This document shows, piece by piece, positions 11,677 to 22,225 of a stretch of DNA of 64,000 bases. The notes below the pieces were generated by a model that ran no database searches, had not been told where the DNA came from, and saw only the letters and a list, made by a program, of their open reading frames with translations. The translations under genes and the position numbers were made by a program. The stretch is from Brachionus manjavacas (Eukaryota; Rotifera; Eurotatoria; Ploima; Brachionidae): the NCBI GenBank assembly GCA_019054805.1, contig JAHQIY010000006.1:4588001-4652000 (forward strand), given 5' to 3'. Positions within the stretch are counted from its first letter, which is position 1; every line of letters begins with the position of its first letter.

Positions 11677-12296
11677 CGGTTAGGTAAACTATGGTTCACT
11701 CGGAACAATTATTGTTATCAGGTTTTATGAACTATTAGTTGACCTAATCTAAAAATTGTTCACCTAATTAGAAATTTTTTCATCTATACAGAAAAAACTA
11801 ATGTAATGATTAAAAATAAGATCGAAATAATAATTACTTAAAAAACTTAAAGTTGGGCGGAGTAGGTAAATTTTGCGAAAATGATGAATCTTTGTTTCCC
11901 AAAGTCAAACACTTGAAGAGTGAAAAATTAACTTTAATTTTCTTTAATTTTTATTTTTTTAGACTGAAAGGCAAAGATTTAAGTAGAGAGCGCATTTGGA
12001 TATTTTGGATTGTTGATAGAGTAATACCAAGTCAACCAGATCAGAGCAAATGCTAAGTTATTTCTAAAGCTCCTTCAAGTTAAAAATAAAATAATTATTA
12101 ACTAATTTTTACATCAGTTTCGAGAAATAGGAATTCTATTGAATAGCTTTATTCAATTTGTTAACATAATCTAAAAGTTGTTCGTTTTGGTTCACCCAAA
12201 TTCTATTTTGAACAAAAAATTGGATGAACCAATAGTTCACAAAACCTGAGAACAAGAATTTTTCAGATATTAAGTGAACAATGGTTCACCTAACCG
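11677..12296. mobile_element. Fold-back / MITE-like element with long inverted ends
   Basis: The left end begins CGGTTAGGT and the right end is its inverted copy ACCTAACCG. Inside each tip, a second inverted block (TCAGGTTTT.TGAACTATT on the left) is matched on the right strand at about 12220-12250. Each arm covers roughly 90-110 nt with gaps. The interior (about 11800-12160) has no transposase-like frame, so this would be a non-autonomous element. No unambiguous target site duplication is visible. Confidence 0.6.
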
Positions 12297-14733
12297 ACTG
12301 AACCCAGTTTTTCAACGATTGAATATTAACTTTGATCTAATGAATTATTCATCTATTTTTTTTTATTTTTTTATTTTTGTTTATTTTTATTTTTTTTTAT
12401 ATTATTTAACTTTATTTTTAGTTTTTTTCATATGTTTTTATTCTGAAGGAGCATTTGCTCGGCAAAAAATAAATAACTGAATTGTTTAAAGGTTAAAAAA
12501 GAATTTTCAATATTTTTTTTTTTCAAATTTCCAAATAAGAATTCAACGCATTCTATTTCACCAAAGAGTTTAATTTCAAATATAAAAAAATTCTTGCAAT
12601 TTTAACTTAAAATTAATTTTTTTTGAAACTGAAAAAATGAAAAAATTATTTTTGTATTTTTGAAAATGTAATTTTAATCCATTTTCGTGTTTCATTAATT
12701 AACCACAATCTGCACAAGTAAAAGGGTTCTCGTGTTTTCTCAAAGCATTCTTTACCATAAACTAGGACCCTCTGATCACCAAAGATGCAAGACCCAAACA
12801 AAATATTATTTTAAATCAAACAATTTTATTTAATCTAATTATTGGATTCAGTTCAAATTCTGACTATTTAATGATATAATAAAAACAAAAATTAAAATTA
12901 AAAAAATTTATTTAAAAACAGAAACTTGTATTATTGATACATTTTCGAGTACTCAAAATTAATTTTTTTTATTTAAAAAAAATTTTTTGTTAAAAGATGT
13001 TTTTTCAGGTTAATTCATAATCGAATCAAACAAGCAGTTAGGATTAAAAAAAATCATAAATATGTATATGTTTTTTATTTTTTGGAAACAGAAAAACTCT
13101 AATTATAAAATTTTACATCAGTTATTTTTTAGAATAATAATTTGAAACCAAACATTAATGCCAAGTTTTATAATTTATCTCATAATCGGTCTCATATAAT
13201 TAAATGATTTAATTAAATGACAAGTTAATTATTTGAAAGTATTTGAATGCAAAAAAAATATTAATTATTTTATTTTGATTTTTTTTTAAAATTCGAATAA
13301 GCTATATCTTGTCATACTTGAACAAATAAGTAATTTAGTCATGGTTTTTTTTAATTTTTTTTTTTTTTTTGCAGTAAATTTTAGTAATCCTGCATTCGAT
13401 ATTTATTCAAATCTAGATTAAAATAAAACTCATTCATCTTTTTGAATATTATGATAGATTGGTTAGAATTAGAATAAGTTTTGTACAAAAATTATTTATC
13501 TATTATTCAATTATAGCAATAAAAAATTTATCATATATCAATTTTTATAAATTCTAAATTCGAACACAGTTAACCCATCTTTTTTGAGCAGTTATTTAAA
13601 AAATTCAATAAACAATTAAATAATGAGAGTTTTTATTTTTGATTTGAATTTTTGTTTTTAATTTTTGAAAATTTAAGATTTGATCAGTGATTGATAGCTT
13701 GGCTTTTGAAAATTTCAAATTTAAAATATGTTCAGTTTGATTTTTATTTTATTTCAAGTAATTATAAGTTTGTAAATTAAAAATTTACTGATCATAGTGC
13801 GAAAATTTTGTTTTCAATTTTTTTTTAAAGAAAAAAATCCGCTAAAATTTTTTGGTGACTCTCAGATAATTTGTCTAGGGCAAGAAAATAGCAGTATTTT
13901 TCTGATAGATAAACGGCATTAGTAGACACCTCAAATAGTTGATCTTAATTCTTGGTCTTTGTTTGCTAACAAATTTCGCTAAATTAAATTAGATTAAAAA
14001 TAAAACAGTTGGTTTATATTTTATTTCACTATTTTTTAAAAATGTTTTACCAAGCTTCGACTGTTTAGATTAGAGCTAAAGCTTGTATTTTTTAAAGTTT
14101 TGTACTAAAATATATTTATTAATAATTAAGATTTGATTTAACAATAATAAATCTAAAACTCATCTAAAATAAAAATAACAGCAGAAACAAATAGTGAGAG
14201 AGAGAGAGAGAGAGATGGAAAATAGTTTGGCAACAAAAAACAAACAAATAACTAGAACATGGAAATGTAGTTAAACAAAAAAAGATACAAAAATAATAAT
14301 GCATTGGCCTTTTTTTTAGACAAGTATAAAACGGTTGCCATTCATAACTTCATCAGAATATTTGGCAACTTAATCAATCTCTCTCAAATCATTTTTTTAT
14401 AGCAGGATTTTTAAATTTTCAAAAAGTTGCGCTTACTAAAAAAATCTGATTCAGGCAACTAGATGAGTACAAAAATAAAAGCACATTTAAGACCAGAGTA
14501 AAGAGAGAGAGAGAGAAAAAACTCACAAAAATGAAGAGGGTACTATTCTTTCTAATGAGTACAAAACGCTCGCCAACATTTTAAAATCAATTAAATTAAT
14601 TAACTATTTGCTTAAAATAAATAGGGAAAAAATTGCCAAAATATTACAAAACCTGCTTTTAGACTATAAGGCGAGCTTGAAAATTTAAATGGAAAAAAAA
14701 GAAATTCTATAAATAACAGAGACCTTAAAAAGC
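12297..14733. other. Intergenic, downstream of LSM14
   Basis: Mostly AT-rich spacer. On the minus strand at about 12700-12760 there is a fragment reading LRKHENPFTCADCG before a stop, a possible remnant of a C2H2 zinc finger. Two GA-rich microsatellites lie at about 14189-14215 and 14500-14516 and may fall in the LSM14 3' untranslated region. No intact gene is supported. Confidence 0.45.
14189..14516. repeat. Two (GA)n microsatellites
   Basis: Pure GA dinucleotide runs of about ten repeats near 14192-14213 and about seven near 14500-14515, in the region downstream of LSM14. They may lie in its 3' untranslated region. Confidence 0.8.
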
Positions 14734-14803
14734 CTAAAAAAAGAGGCTCTGCGACAATAATTTGATGTTATTAGGTGGCTTTTTTAGATTGATTTTTGAG
14801 TGT

Positions 14804-16884
14804 TTATCTTGAGCCAAATCGGCGACCACCGACACGCTGTCCGGTTGGAATTGGCACATAGTTATCATTTCTTCTGTCCATTCTGTATCCATTGTTTTGG
14901 TATCCGCCAGTTCGTTGGCCTGATTGCACGCGCTGTCCATTTGGATTTGTCCATCTCATTTGACTGTTTGAATTGTTTGATTGACGGTATTGATGTTGAC
15001 CCGAGTTGTTTCTCGGATAGTTTCGGTTGCCAGAGTTTCTGTACTGATAGTTTTGACGTGGAGTATAGTTGAGGTTTCTGTTCTGCAAGCCGAATGTTTC
15101 GCTGTTCAATTTTCTCTCTTCTTTCCAATTTTTGCTTCTGGCCATTGACTTTTCGTTGGCTTCACACGAAATACGGTCGAAAAATGAAATGTTTTTGTCA
15201 TAGAAATTCTTGTTTTCTTCACTCAGGTGCTCGCTTTGTGGCTGGGCCTGGTTGTCCAGAGCGGATTGAATGGTTTTTTTCATGATCAAGTGCTGCTCGT
15301 CTTGCAAGTTCATCGACTGGGACTGGTTTAGCGAGGTGTCATTGTTGTTGGTGTCATTTTTGCCAGTGCCTATCTTGAGCTTGTCGAACTCTTTTTCGAT
15401 CTCTTGTTCGAATCTGGCGTTGGCTTGCTCGAAGTCAAACTCGCCCTCGAACTTAAGAGGCTGGCCATTTTGTAGTGGCGTTTGAGCACTGCGTGGCATT
15501 GGCGGGCGTCTTTGTTGACGTGGCGACACATTTTGTCCTTAAATAAAAACAAACAAATTAGCCCGATGGTTCCAAAAAATTATCTATGCTTCATCCCCGA
15601 ACTAAAACAATTAGTAGAACTAAAATGTTAGAAGAAAAAAAAAGCAAACCAAAAAAATTATTATAAAATCAAAAGTTAAAGGTAAGTTAGGTTAGAGGCT
15701 AGATGATGAGATGACAGACGCATTACTTCGTGTATTTTGGCTGAACGAAGTGTTGTTGTGCTGCTTGCGGGTGTTGTTTCTAGACTGGGAGAGCTTTCTT
15801 TGCTTGGTGGCCGAGTTGACTCGTTGCCTTCTTTTTTGGCTCTTTTCTGGCGTGGGCCTCATGGAATTTTTGTGCACTGGCTTTTCGTAGCTATTGTTCA
15901 TCGATTGATTCAGACTGGAGTTAACTGTTCAAATCACGGATTAGTCAAGTAGTTTTAAGTTTAAAGAAAGATGTCAGTGAAGCATAGAAACAGGGGCCCT
16001 AAGATCGACAGAAAAGCATCAACTTACGGGAAGCATACTGTTGGCTGCGTTCTTGCATTGGCTGCCTTTGGCGTCTGTAGCCGTTTTGTTGTGGCAGATT
16101 TTTTCCACGTTGCTGCTGATTTTGGTAGCCATTATTGCGCTGATTCTGGTAGCCATTGGTGCGTTGGTTTTGGTATCCGTTGTTGTGTTGCATGCGTTGA
16201 TTGTTCTCTCTGTAGTCGTTTTGGTGGCGTTGTGAGCCAACAGTTCTCTGTTGCTGCTGTTGTTGCTGTTGCTGTTGATTGGCCGTGTTTTGTCTGTCGC
16301 TATCGACTTGTACACTGCTGTCCTGGGTTGGAGAGCGTCTCTCAGCTGGCTGCGTGGTCGCTTGGGTTGTCTGCTGAGCTTGGACTGTGCCAGTGGTGCC
16401 GATGGGTTGGGCAGGAGCTGACGGCATGCTAGTTGCAGTCGAACTTGGTAGATTGGTCATGGATGACTGGCTTGGCGCTGATGGTTGCTGGGCGCTGTTC
16501 GGGAAAACTGGGCCCGATGATGTGGTCACAATAGCTGGATCTTGCATTAGGCCAGACGGCAATTGGTTTGGTTGTTTGGCAGCCGGGTACGGCTCGCAAA
16601 CATGCAAGTCCTCGATGTCACTTCCACGGAAAATTATGTACTCAAATACTTCATCACGTGGTGGCACCGGGCGATCAGTTGGACGGTCCTCGGTACCAAA
16701 TGAACGAACTTAAACACATTAAGTTAGTTTTTTTGGTCACATAAAATAGATGAAAAGCTTTGTTACCTTTGGCCAATGCGACAGTCGATTCATTGGTGTC
16801 AATGGTGTACAAAATACCCTCATAGCGAATTTTGGCTTTGGATACCAAGCTTATTTTGCTTCCTAGATACGGAGTTGTTGCCAT
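14804..16884 (-). CDS. LSM14: LSM14/RAP55/Trailer hitch mRNP protein
   Basis: Exons are 16767-16884, 16028-16708, 15727-15924 and 14804-15537, all phase 1, giving 576 residues. The N-terminus is an LSm14 domain (residues 1 to about 85) containing [18 protein letters not shown] and then [17 protein letters not shown]. The C-terminal half carries the other family marks in order: FDF box (FDF at about 366-368), FFD box ([12 protein letters not shown], about 446-456) and TFG box (TFG at about 480-482), followed by Arg/Gly/Asn-rich tails. A run of ten Gln and NGYQNQR repeats fill the middle. Known family role: P-body and mRNP scaffold that binds DDX6 and 4E-T type partners and represses translation in the cytoplasm and germ line. 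The introns after exons 2 and 3 (103 and 189 nt) are longer than average. It is head to head with PUSL1. Confidence 0.95.
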
Positions 16885-17599
16885 TTCTTGTCAATTATTT
16901 AACTCAATAAATAAAAATCTAAATTGGACACAAGAGTTTTTTTTATTTATTTTAGCTTTAGACAAGCTTAAGCTTTGAAAATTTGTTGAAAGAAATTTTT
17001 TTAATTTTTTTTATTAAATCAAAAATGACTCTTAGCTAAAGATCGGCTTTTATAATTTTATATGTCAAAAAAACTATTCTCAATCCTAAGTTAAAGCTTT
17101 TTTCTTATTGCCAATTCGGGACTTGTTTCCATTCATATACAAAAGCACACGATCTAAAAAAAAGAAAAGCTACCCTTGAAGTGAAGAACAACAATGCTTC
17201 TAGTTGGCTTAAGCTATTCAGCTGTTCAAGAGACTTGCAAGTCGAAACACTTGCCAAAGGATTGCAGTTTTCTCTCGCCAAGCTTGCTCTCAAACGATTT
17301 CGTCATTGCTTGCAAGAACCATTTTTTTCTTTTTTTGAAATTTTAATATTGCTTAATAATTGCGAACATAAAAAATGTAAGTAGAGAAAACAAAATTTAG
17401 CATGCTTGCAACAATGGAGCCCGATTCTGGATTAAAAGCGTGCAAATATTCTGCTCTTCTTCATCTCTTCTCTTTCTGCACTCGATTTATTCTAAATCCT
17501 GAAAATATGGTGAACAACTTTTGAAATCGAATTGCAAAATTCATCTCAATAGTTGACTAAGAACATGTCTTGACTTGATAAGTAGTTAATAGGACTAGA
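16885..17599. other. Divergent promoter region between LSM14 and PUSL1
   Basis: The 715 bp between the two start codons should hold promoters for both genes. A less AT-rich block at about 17160-17325, with several TTGC/GCAA inversions and ending in a long T run, stands out. Open frames cross it on both strands but resemble no known protein. Confidence 0.5.
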
Positions 17600-18871
17600 A
17601 TGGCAAGCACAAATTTGCGCAGATTTTTCATTGAGTTCTCTTACAATGGATCTCGATTTAGGTATCTAAAGCAATCACTTAAATAAAGCATTTGGTAGTT
17701 TTTTTGCTTATAGTGGCGTGGCAAAGCAATTGAACAGTGTTCACACTGTTCATAATGTAATCTTTAGGAATCTGAAAGAGTCGTTTGGCGAAAATTTTGA
17801 TCTTAGATCTAGTATTTGCATTTCGAGTCGAACCGATGCTGGAGTTCATGCTCTATCTAACACGGCTCACTTTGATCTAGAAACGCATGAACCAAATAGC
17901 GCTGACAGCATCGGCGCTCATATTAAAAATAAATTGAACAAAAATTTTATTCAACAAAAAAATCATATTAGGTAATTTATTACAAAAAAAATTTAAATTA
18001 AAATCACAGGACCCAAAAAAAGTCTGATTAAATTAGACAAAAAATTTTTTTTATATTTTATTTTACTCTATAATTGATTTGAAATTAAAATTAAGAATTG
18101 TTGATTGCCGCGAAGTAAGTCGCAGTTTTGTATCTAGACATGCCAAGTCGAGAACGTACTTGTACAGATTGGCTTATTTGAAAAATGGACCATATTATTG
18201 GAACCAAGTAGAGACAGTAAAAAAAATAGATAAATTGCTAAAAAATAGCCACAACCACTCAATGCCATATTTGTATCCTTTTAGCAATTTTTTGAGTATT
18301 TTTGATTCCAATTGTGTTACGGAACTTAAGTAAATTCTTTTAATTTTTTATGTGGAGGAAAAAATTTATTTGAATTTTTAGTGAGCCTATTGATAAAGAT
18401 TTGTTTTTCGAAGCAATTCGATTATTTAATGGTCTTCACAATTTTAGTGCATTTACGACCAAGCAAGGACGGGTTGAAATGATAGCTAAGAATAAGAATC
18501 CACTAAAATTAGTTGATATAAGTAAGATATTTTGCGTAATTTAGAAATAAAAAATGATTACTTTTAACATTATTTAAGAATTAAAATCAATAAATGATCA
18601 ATTTATGTCAAGTTACTTAAACAAATATCATGAAAATTATGAAATTTTTGAACTAGAAATAAAGAGCACGTCATTTTTGTATAAAATGATCCGAAAAATG
18701 GTTGGTGCTGCCAGTGATGCTGCAAAAGGTATCATACCAATTGAGCAAATAGGCAAGATGTTAACTGAGCCCGAAAATTACTACGATCAAAAATTAACTT
18801 CTGTGATGAAACCTCAAGGTCTTTATTTAAAATGTGTTGAATATGATCCCACTGATTTTTTATTAGAATAA
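17600..18871 (+). CDS. PUSL1: tRNA pseudouridine synthase-like 1 (TruA family)
   Basis: Five exons, 17600-17661, 17714-17971, 18096-18329, 18382-18521 and 18579-18871, encode 328 residues, close to the roughly 300 of animal PUSL1. The catalytic motif RTDAGVHALSN is present with the nucleophilic aspartate at about residue 62. It is followed by the conserved RHAKSRTYLYRLA segment and the HNFSAFTTKQGR block. The C-terminal STSFLYKMIRKMVG helix that lines the TruA active site is also present. Family role: conversion of uridine to pseudouridine in tRNA; animal PUSL1 acts at least partly in mitochondria. The N-terminus here shows only a weak basic start, so targeting is uncertain. The stop codon overlaps an AATAAA polyadenylation signal. 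Confidence 0.94.
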
Positions 18872-18872
18872 A
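18867..18872 (+). promoter_or_regulatory. Polyadenylation signal overlapping the PUSL1 stop codon
   Basis: The sequence GAATAAACA contains the stop codon TAA (18869-18871) inside the hexamer AATAAA. If this signal is used, the 3' untranslated region would be only about 10-30 nt. Confidence 0.5.
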
Positions 18873-20400
18873 CATATCACTTTTTTTGTTTTATTTTTAA
18901 GTAATTTTTTTATCAATATGATAATTTTTGAAAAAGTGAAAACATTATCTAAAATCTATTTTCAAAGATTTTGAATGAAATTCTAATATTTTAGGCCAAA
19001 AACCAAATCATTTCTTATTTTTTCACATTCTTAGATTTATAAAATGCATGCAGCATTATTATTGAGGCCTAAACCGGCCAAAAACTCACATTCTTTCATT
19101 AGAAAGGTAATCAATTGCCACAAACTTAGGAAAACTTCTAAGTCTTTGCCAGACTTGCTCAAAAATCAAAGTTTATAATCAAATTATTATTTTATTTTAA
19201 AAAGACAATTCAAAGACTTGAATAAAACGTGGCCGCCACAATAATTTTGTGGATGAAAAAAATTTATGATTTAAAAATTACTAGATTTTTAAGTCAAGTC
19301 AAATGAATTGTAAGTTTAGAGCAAAAAAAATTAAAGCAAGGCAAAATATTTTTTAAAATTAATAAATATTGTAATAAATTTGAACAATTTTACTACAAAA
19401 CTTAAATTATTTTTTTTAAATTCAGAAAAAAATGTTATGTTTAAACATGTAAAAATTTATTTTTAAAAGCAATTTCTAATAATTCAAATAAAAAACAAAT
19501 TCAATTTAAAAAACAAATTAAAAAATAAATAATTTAAAAAATAAATAATTTGCATTCAATTTAAAAAACAAATTTTGCGATAATAATAATAATAATAATA
19601 ATAAAAAGCTACAGCAGGCTAACTGCGGAGCAAGGCTATAAGTAGCCTCGCTATGGTAGCTGTCTGGATAATCTTTCTCAGATTTCTTTAAAAGTCTCAA
19701 ATTAAATTACAAGTCCGGATTTGAAATTTTTTTTCAAAAGTCGGAGCCAAAGACTTTTATTTTTTTTTTTAAAAGTCCCGTCACATGCTTTTTTTTCCGT
19801 TCTAAGTAGTTATTGTGACGGTCTAGTTGAATTCAAAGTCAATAAAAATAAATTCCAAGTCCGGATTTTTTGAAAAAAAAAGTCTTTGGCCAGGGAATTT
19901 TGAAAAAAATTCTGGACTCGGTCTTGACTTCAAACTATTGACTATTAAAAAACTCTGGTTTTTCTCCAAACTTCATCGCCTTATTTAATCGACTTGAATT
20001 TGAATTATTTTTTTGTTAAATTTAAACATTATGGATAAATTTTTTAAAACCAAATTTTTTTTAAATGAGAAAAATATTTGACTTAGTCGACTTCAGTCCA
20101 TTTTATAGATAAGTAGTTGACTATTACCGTAAAACCTTGCAAACTACCCCATAGGCTTGTCAATAAAAAATGGAGAGGTAATTAATTAATGGAGAGCTTT
20201 TTACGATTGATTTAAAAAGAAAAATATACTGATTAGCCTGGAGTTAAAATTTAAAATTTTATTAATATAGATTAAGGGTTATACCCTATGAAAAAATTAA
20301 TAAATTAAATAAAATTAAATTTGACTGGGCGAAAGATTTTCGGTCCCACATAATATCTGAAAAAAAATGAATACATTATTCTATTTCCATATCAGATTTA
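18873..20400. other. Intergenic with microsatellite and short repeats
   Basis: Holds an (ATA)n microsatellite at about 19577-19603. Directly beyond it is a hairpin-forming stretch at about 19607-19665 (core AGGCTA-TAAG-TAGCCT). Two related copies containing AAGTCCGGATTT lie near 19710 and 19858. These look like repeat or SINE-like debris. No gene is supported. Confidence 0.45.
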
Positions 20401-20401
20401 T

Positions 20402-20690
20402 CATCACTCTGGTCTGTTGGTAGCACCTATTTCGCTGATTGTTATTTCATCACCGTAATAAAAACCATGAACATTTTGACCATCATCATCTTCTATATCA
20501 TCTATGAAATTTTAATTGAGAATAAAATGTCTAAACTGCCTATGAAAGACATCAATCGTATGTTTGTGGCGTAATCCCAGCTCCTCCGAATGAATTTTGT
20601 ATAATCGTTGAATCAAATTGATTATAAAGGTTAAAATTTTTGGTAGTCGATTTTTGTCGAATTGATTCACAATACTAGTTATTAAGAAAC
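20402..20690 (-). pseudogene. Decayed coding fragment (unknown, possibly transposon-derived)
   Basis: Read on the minus strand from 20690, about 58 codons stay open, with good codon balance including KIHSEELGLRHKH and VFHRQFRHFIL. A TAA follows at 20512-20514. The same frame then stays open and acidic (IDDIEDDDGQNVHGFYYGDE) to further stops near 20404. It has no start and no splice signals. The composition is much less AT-rich than random spacer. I do not recognise the family. Confidence 0.4.
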
Positions 20691-20859
20691 ATCATAATAT
20701 TTAGATTTAAAAGCGAATATTGAAGCAGTCTCATTAAATTTTTTTAGCTTTCGTATTTCACAGAATTTGTAGGCAAGTAGGTAATCTTAAATTTTATTTG
20801 ATTAAATATGTACATATAGGTGTACAAAGAGTTGGTCGATCGGTCAGAAACCTAACCGG

Positions 20860-21131
20860 TTTTTAAAAATCAGTCAAAAAACAAAAATGATGTTAAATCA
20901 ACATCAAAAGCATCATCTCAAGCATTTATACCTGTTTCATTTGGAGGACTAGGAATGACAATCGGATTACATCTTCCTGCATTGATTACTTTAGGTAGAA
21001 TAGAAGATCAAATAAGTGAATTTTATATTAAAGCAGAGATATTACCACTTGTACGACCTTCTATAGGTTATGATATAACATTTTCTGAACAAACTGTCCT
21101 GGCTGAAATTGCATTTCCAAGGGAATTATAA
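20860..21131 (+). pseudogene. Orphan coding fragment (unknown)
   Basis: A frame of about 80 codons without an obvious start runs to TAA at 21129-21131. It contains AFIPVSFGGLGMTIGLHLP and then EFYIKAEILPLVRPSIGYD. Base composition is balanced compared with the flanks, as in real coding sequence. It may be the last exon of a gene whose other exons I cannot find, or a fragment of a transposable element. The opposite-strand relic at 20402-20690 lies next to it. Confidence 0.4.
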
Positions 21132-21211
21132 TTCTTTGAAAAAGATGAAACTATCATCCAAGTTAAAAATTAAATTGTTCACTTGATTCTGGATCACCAA
21201 AAAATAATGAT

Positions 21212-21350
21212 ACGATCGGCCAAAAATACGGCAATATTATTCGCGCGCCATCATTTGTATTTTTAAGAAAATTTCTTCTTTATTTTGAAAAATTTTCTGA
21301 AAGTTTAAGTTACCTTCTCGCGAAAAAGTTGGCTGTATTTTTGGCGGTCA
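21212..21350. repeat. Imperfect inverted repeat with GC-rich patches
   Basis: The left arm GATCGGCCAAAAATACGGC (about 21213-21231) pairs with GCTGTATTTTTGGCGGTC (about 21330-21347). Further inward, CGCGCG near 21241 faces CGCGA near 21321. The arms are about 30-35 nt around a roughly 70-nt AT-rich loop. It is probably a small fold-back element. Confidence 0.5.
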
Positions 21351-22225
21351 AAAAATGAGACCGCCTGGTTTTTGAATAACCACCAAAAACCTGCTTTGTC
21401 TTGATTGCATCCAACACTATAATTAAATCAAAAGTAAACAAAATCTTTAAAACTTGTCCAAAGGAAGCCTTGATAATTCAAACAATATAACAGAGTTCAA
21501 TTAGTTTGAAGTATCTTTTTTGAATTAAAAGCTAAATTTTTTTTTATTATTTTAAGTTTACTTATTAATTTCCATACTTGTATTCAATTAAAAACTATAA
21601 AAACATAAAATTTTTAAAAATTACTCTATCTTGCAGTAAGACTAAATAAAAAATTTAAAAAAGTAAAATTCACATATGAATGATTCAGACTTGTGCAACT
21701 TAAAACTTAAACTTAAAAAAAGTAAAAAAAAAGACGTTTTAAAGTTTTTTCATTTGACTTACATATTTGAAGTTAATAATTATTGATAATAATTTTACTC
21801 AAAGGTCAATGATAAAAAGGTTTTCATGAAAAATGCTATCTTTACTATTATTGAATTTAATTTTGAATTCATGATAATATTTAGCTAAAAAGTTTGTTTT
21901 ATATTTTATTTTTTCATTTTTTGTCAAAAAATTTTAATTTAAAAACAAATATTTATTTAGATTTAAAGTAAAGTCTCTTCGTTAACTTTTATTTAACTTC
22001 TTTTGAACAACATGGAAAAAATTTAAATGATTTATGATTATAATAATTATAATTTAGAATATAAATCGTAATTTAATTTAGACAAACTTTTTTTGTTTAT
22101 TTAAAAAAAAAAAATTCAGAAATTCATTTGATTTAATAAATTTAAATTTCAAAATCTTTTATTTCAGAAGATTTTAAAAATCAATAAAGTTGATCGCAGA
22201 GATTATAATTTTTTTAAAATAACTA
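21351..22225. other. Intergenic, 3' side of GNL1
   Basis: AT-rich spacer. The last 60-70 nt before 22226 on the minus strand would be the GNL1 3' untranslated region, with a TTTATT (AATAAA on the minus strand) near 22158. No gene seen. Confidence 0.4.

Noticed and set aside
14804-16713. Long open frames on the plus strand and in other frames across LSM14
   Set aside because: They are shadows of the LSM14 exons; the minus-strand model carries all family motifs and consistent phases.
17105-17384. Opposite-strand frames of about 62-67 codons between LSM14 and PUSL1
   Set aside because: They lack similarity or a convincing start and overlap each other; composition alone does not make a gene, so only the block is reported.
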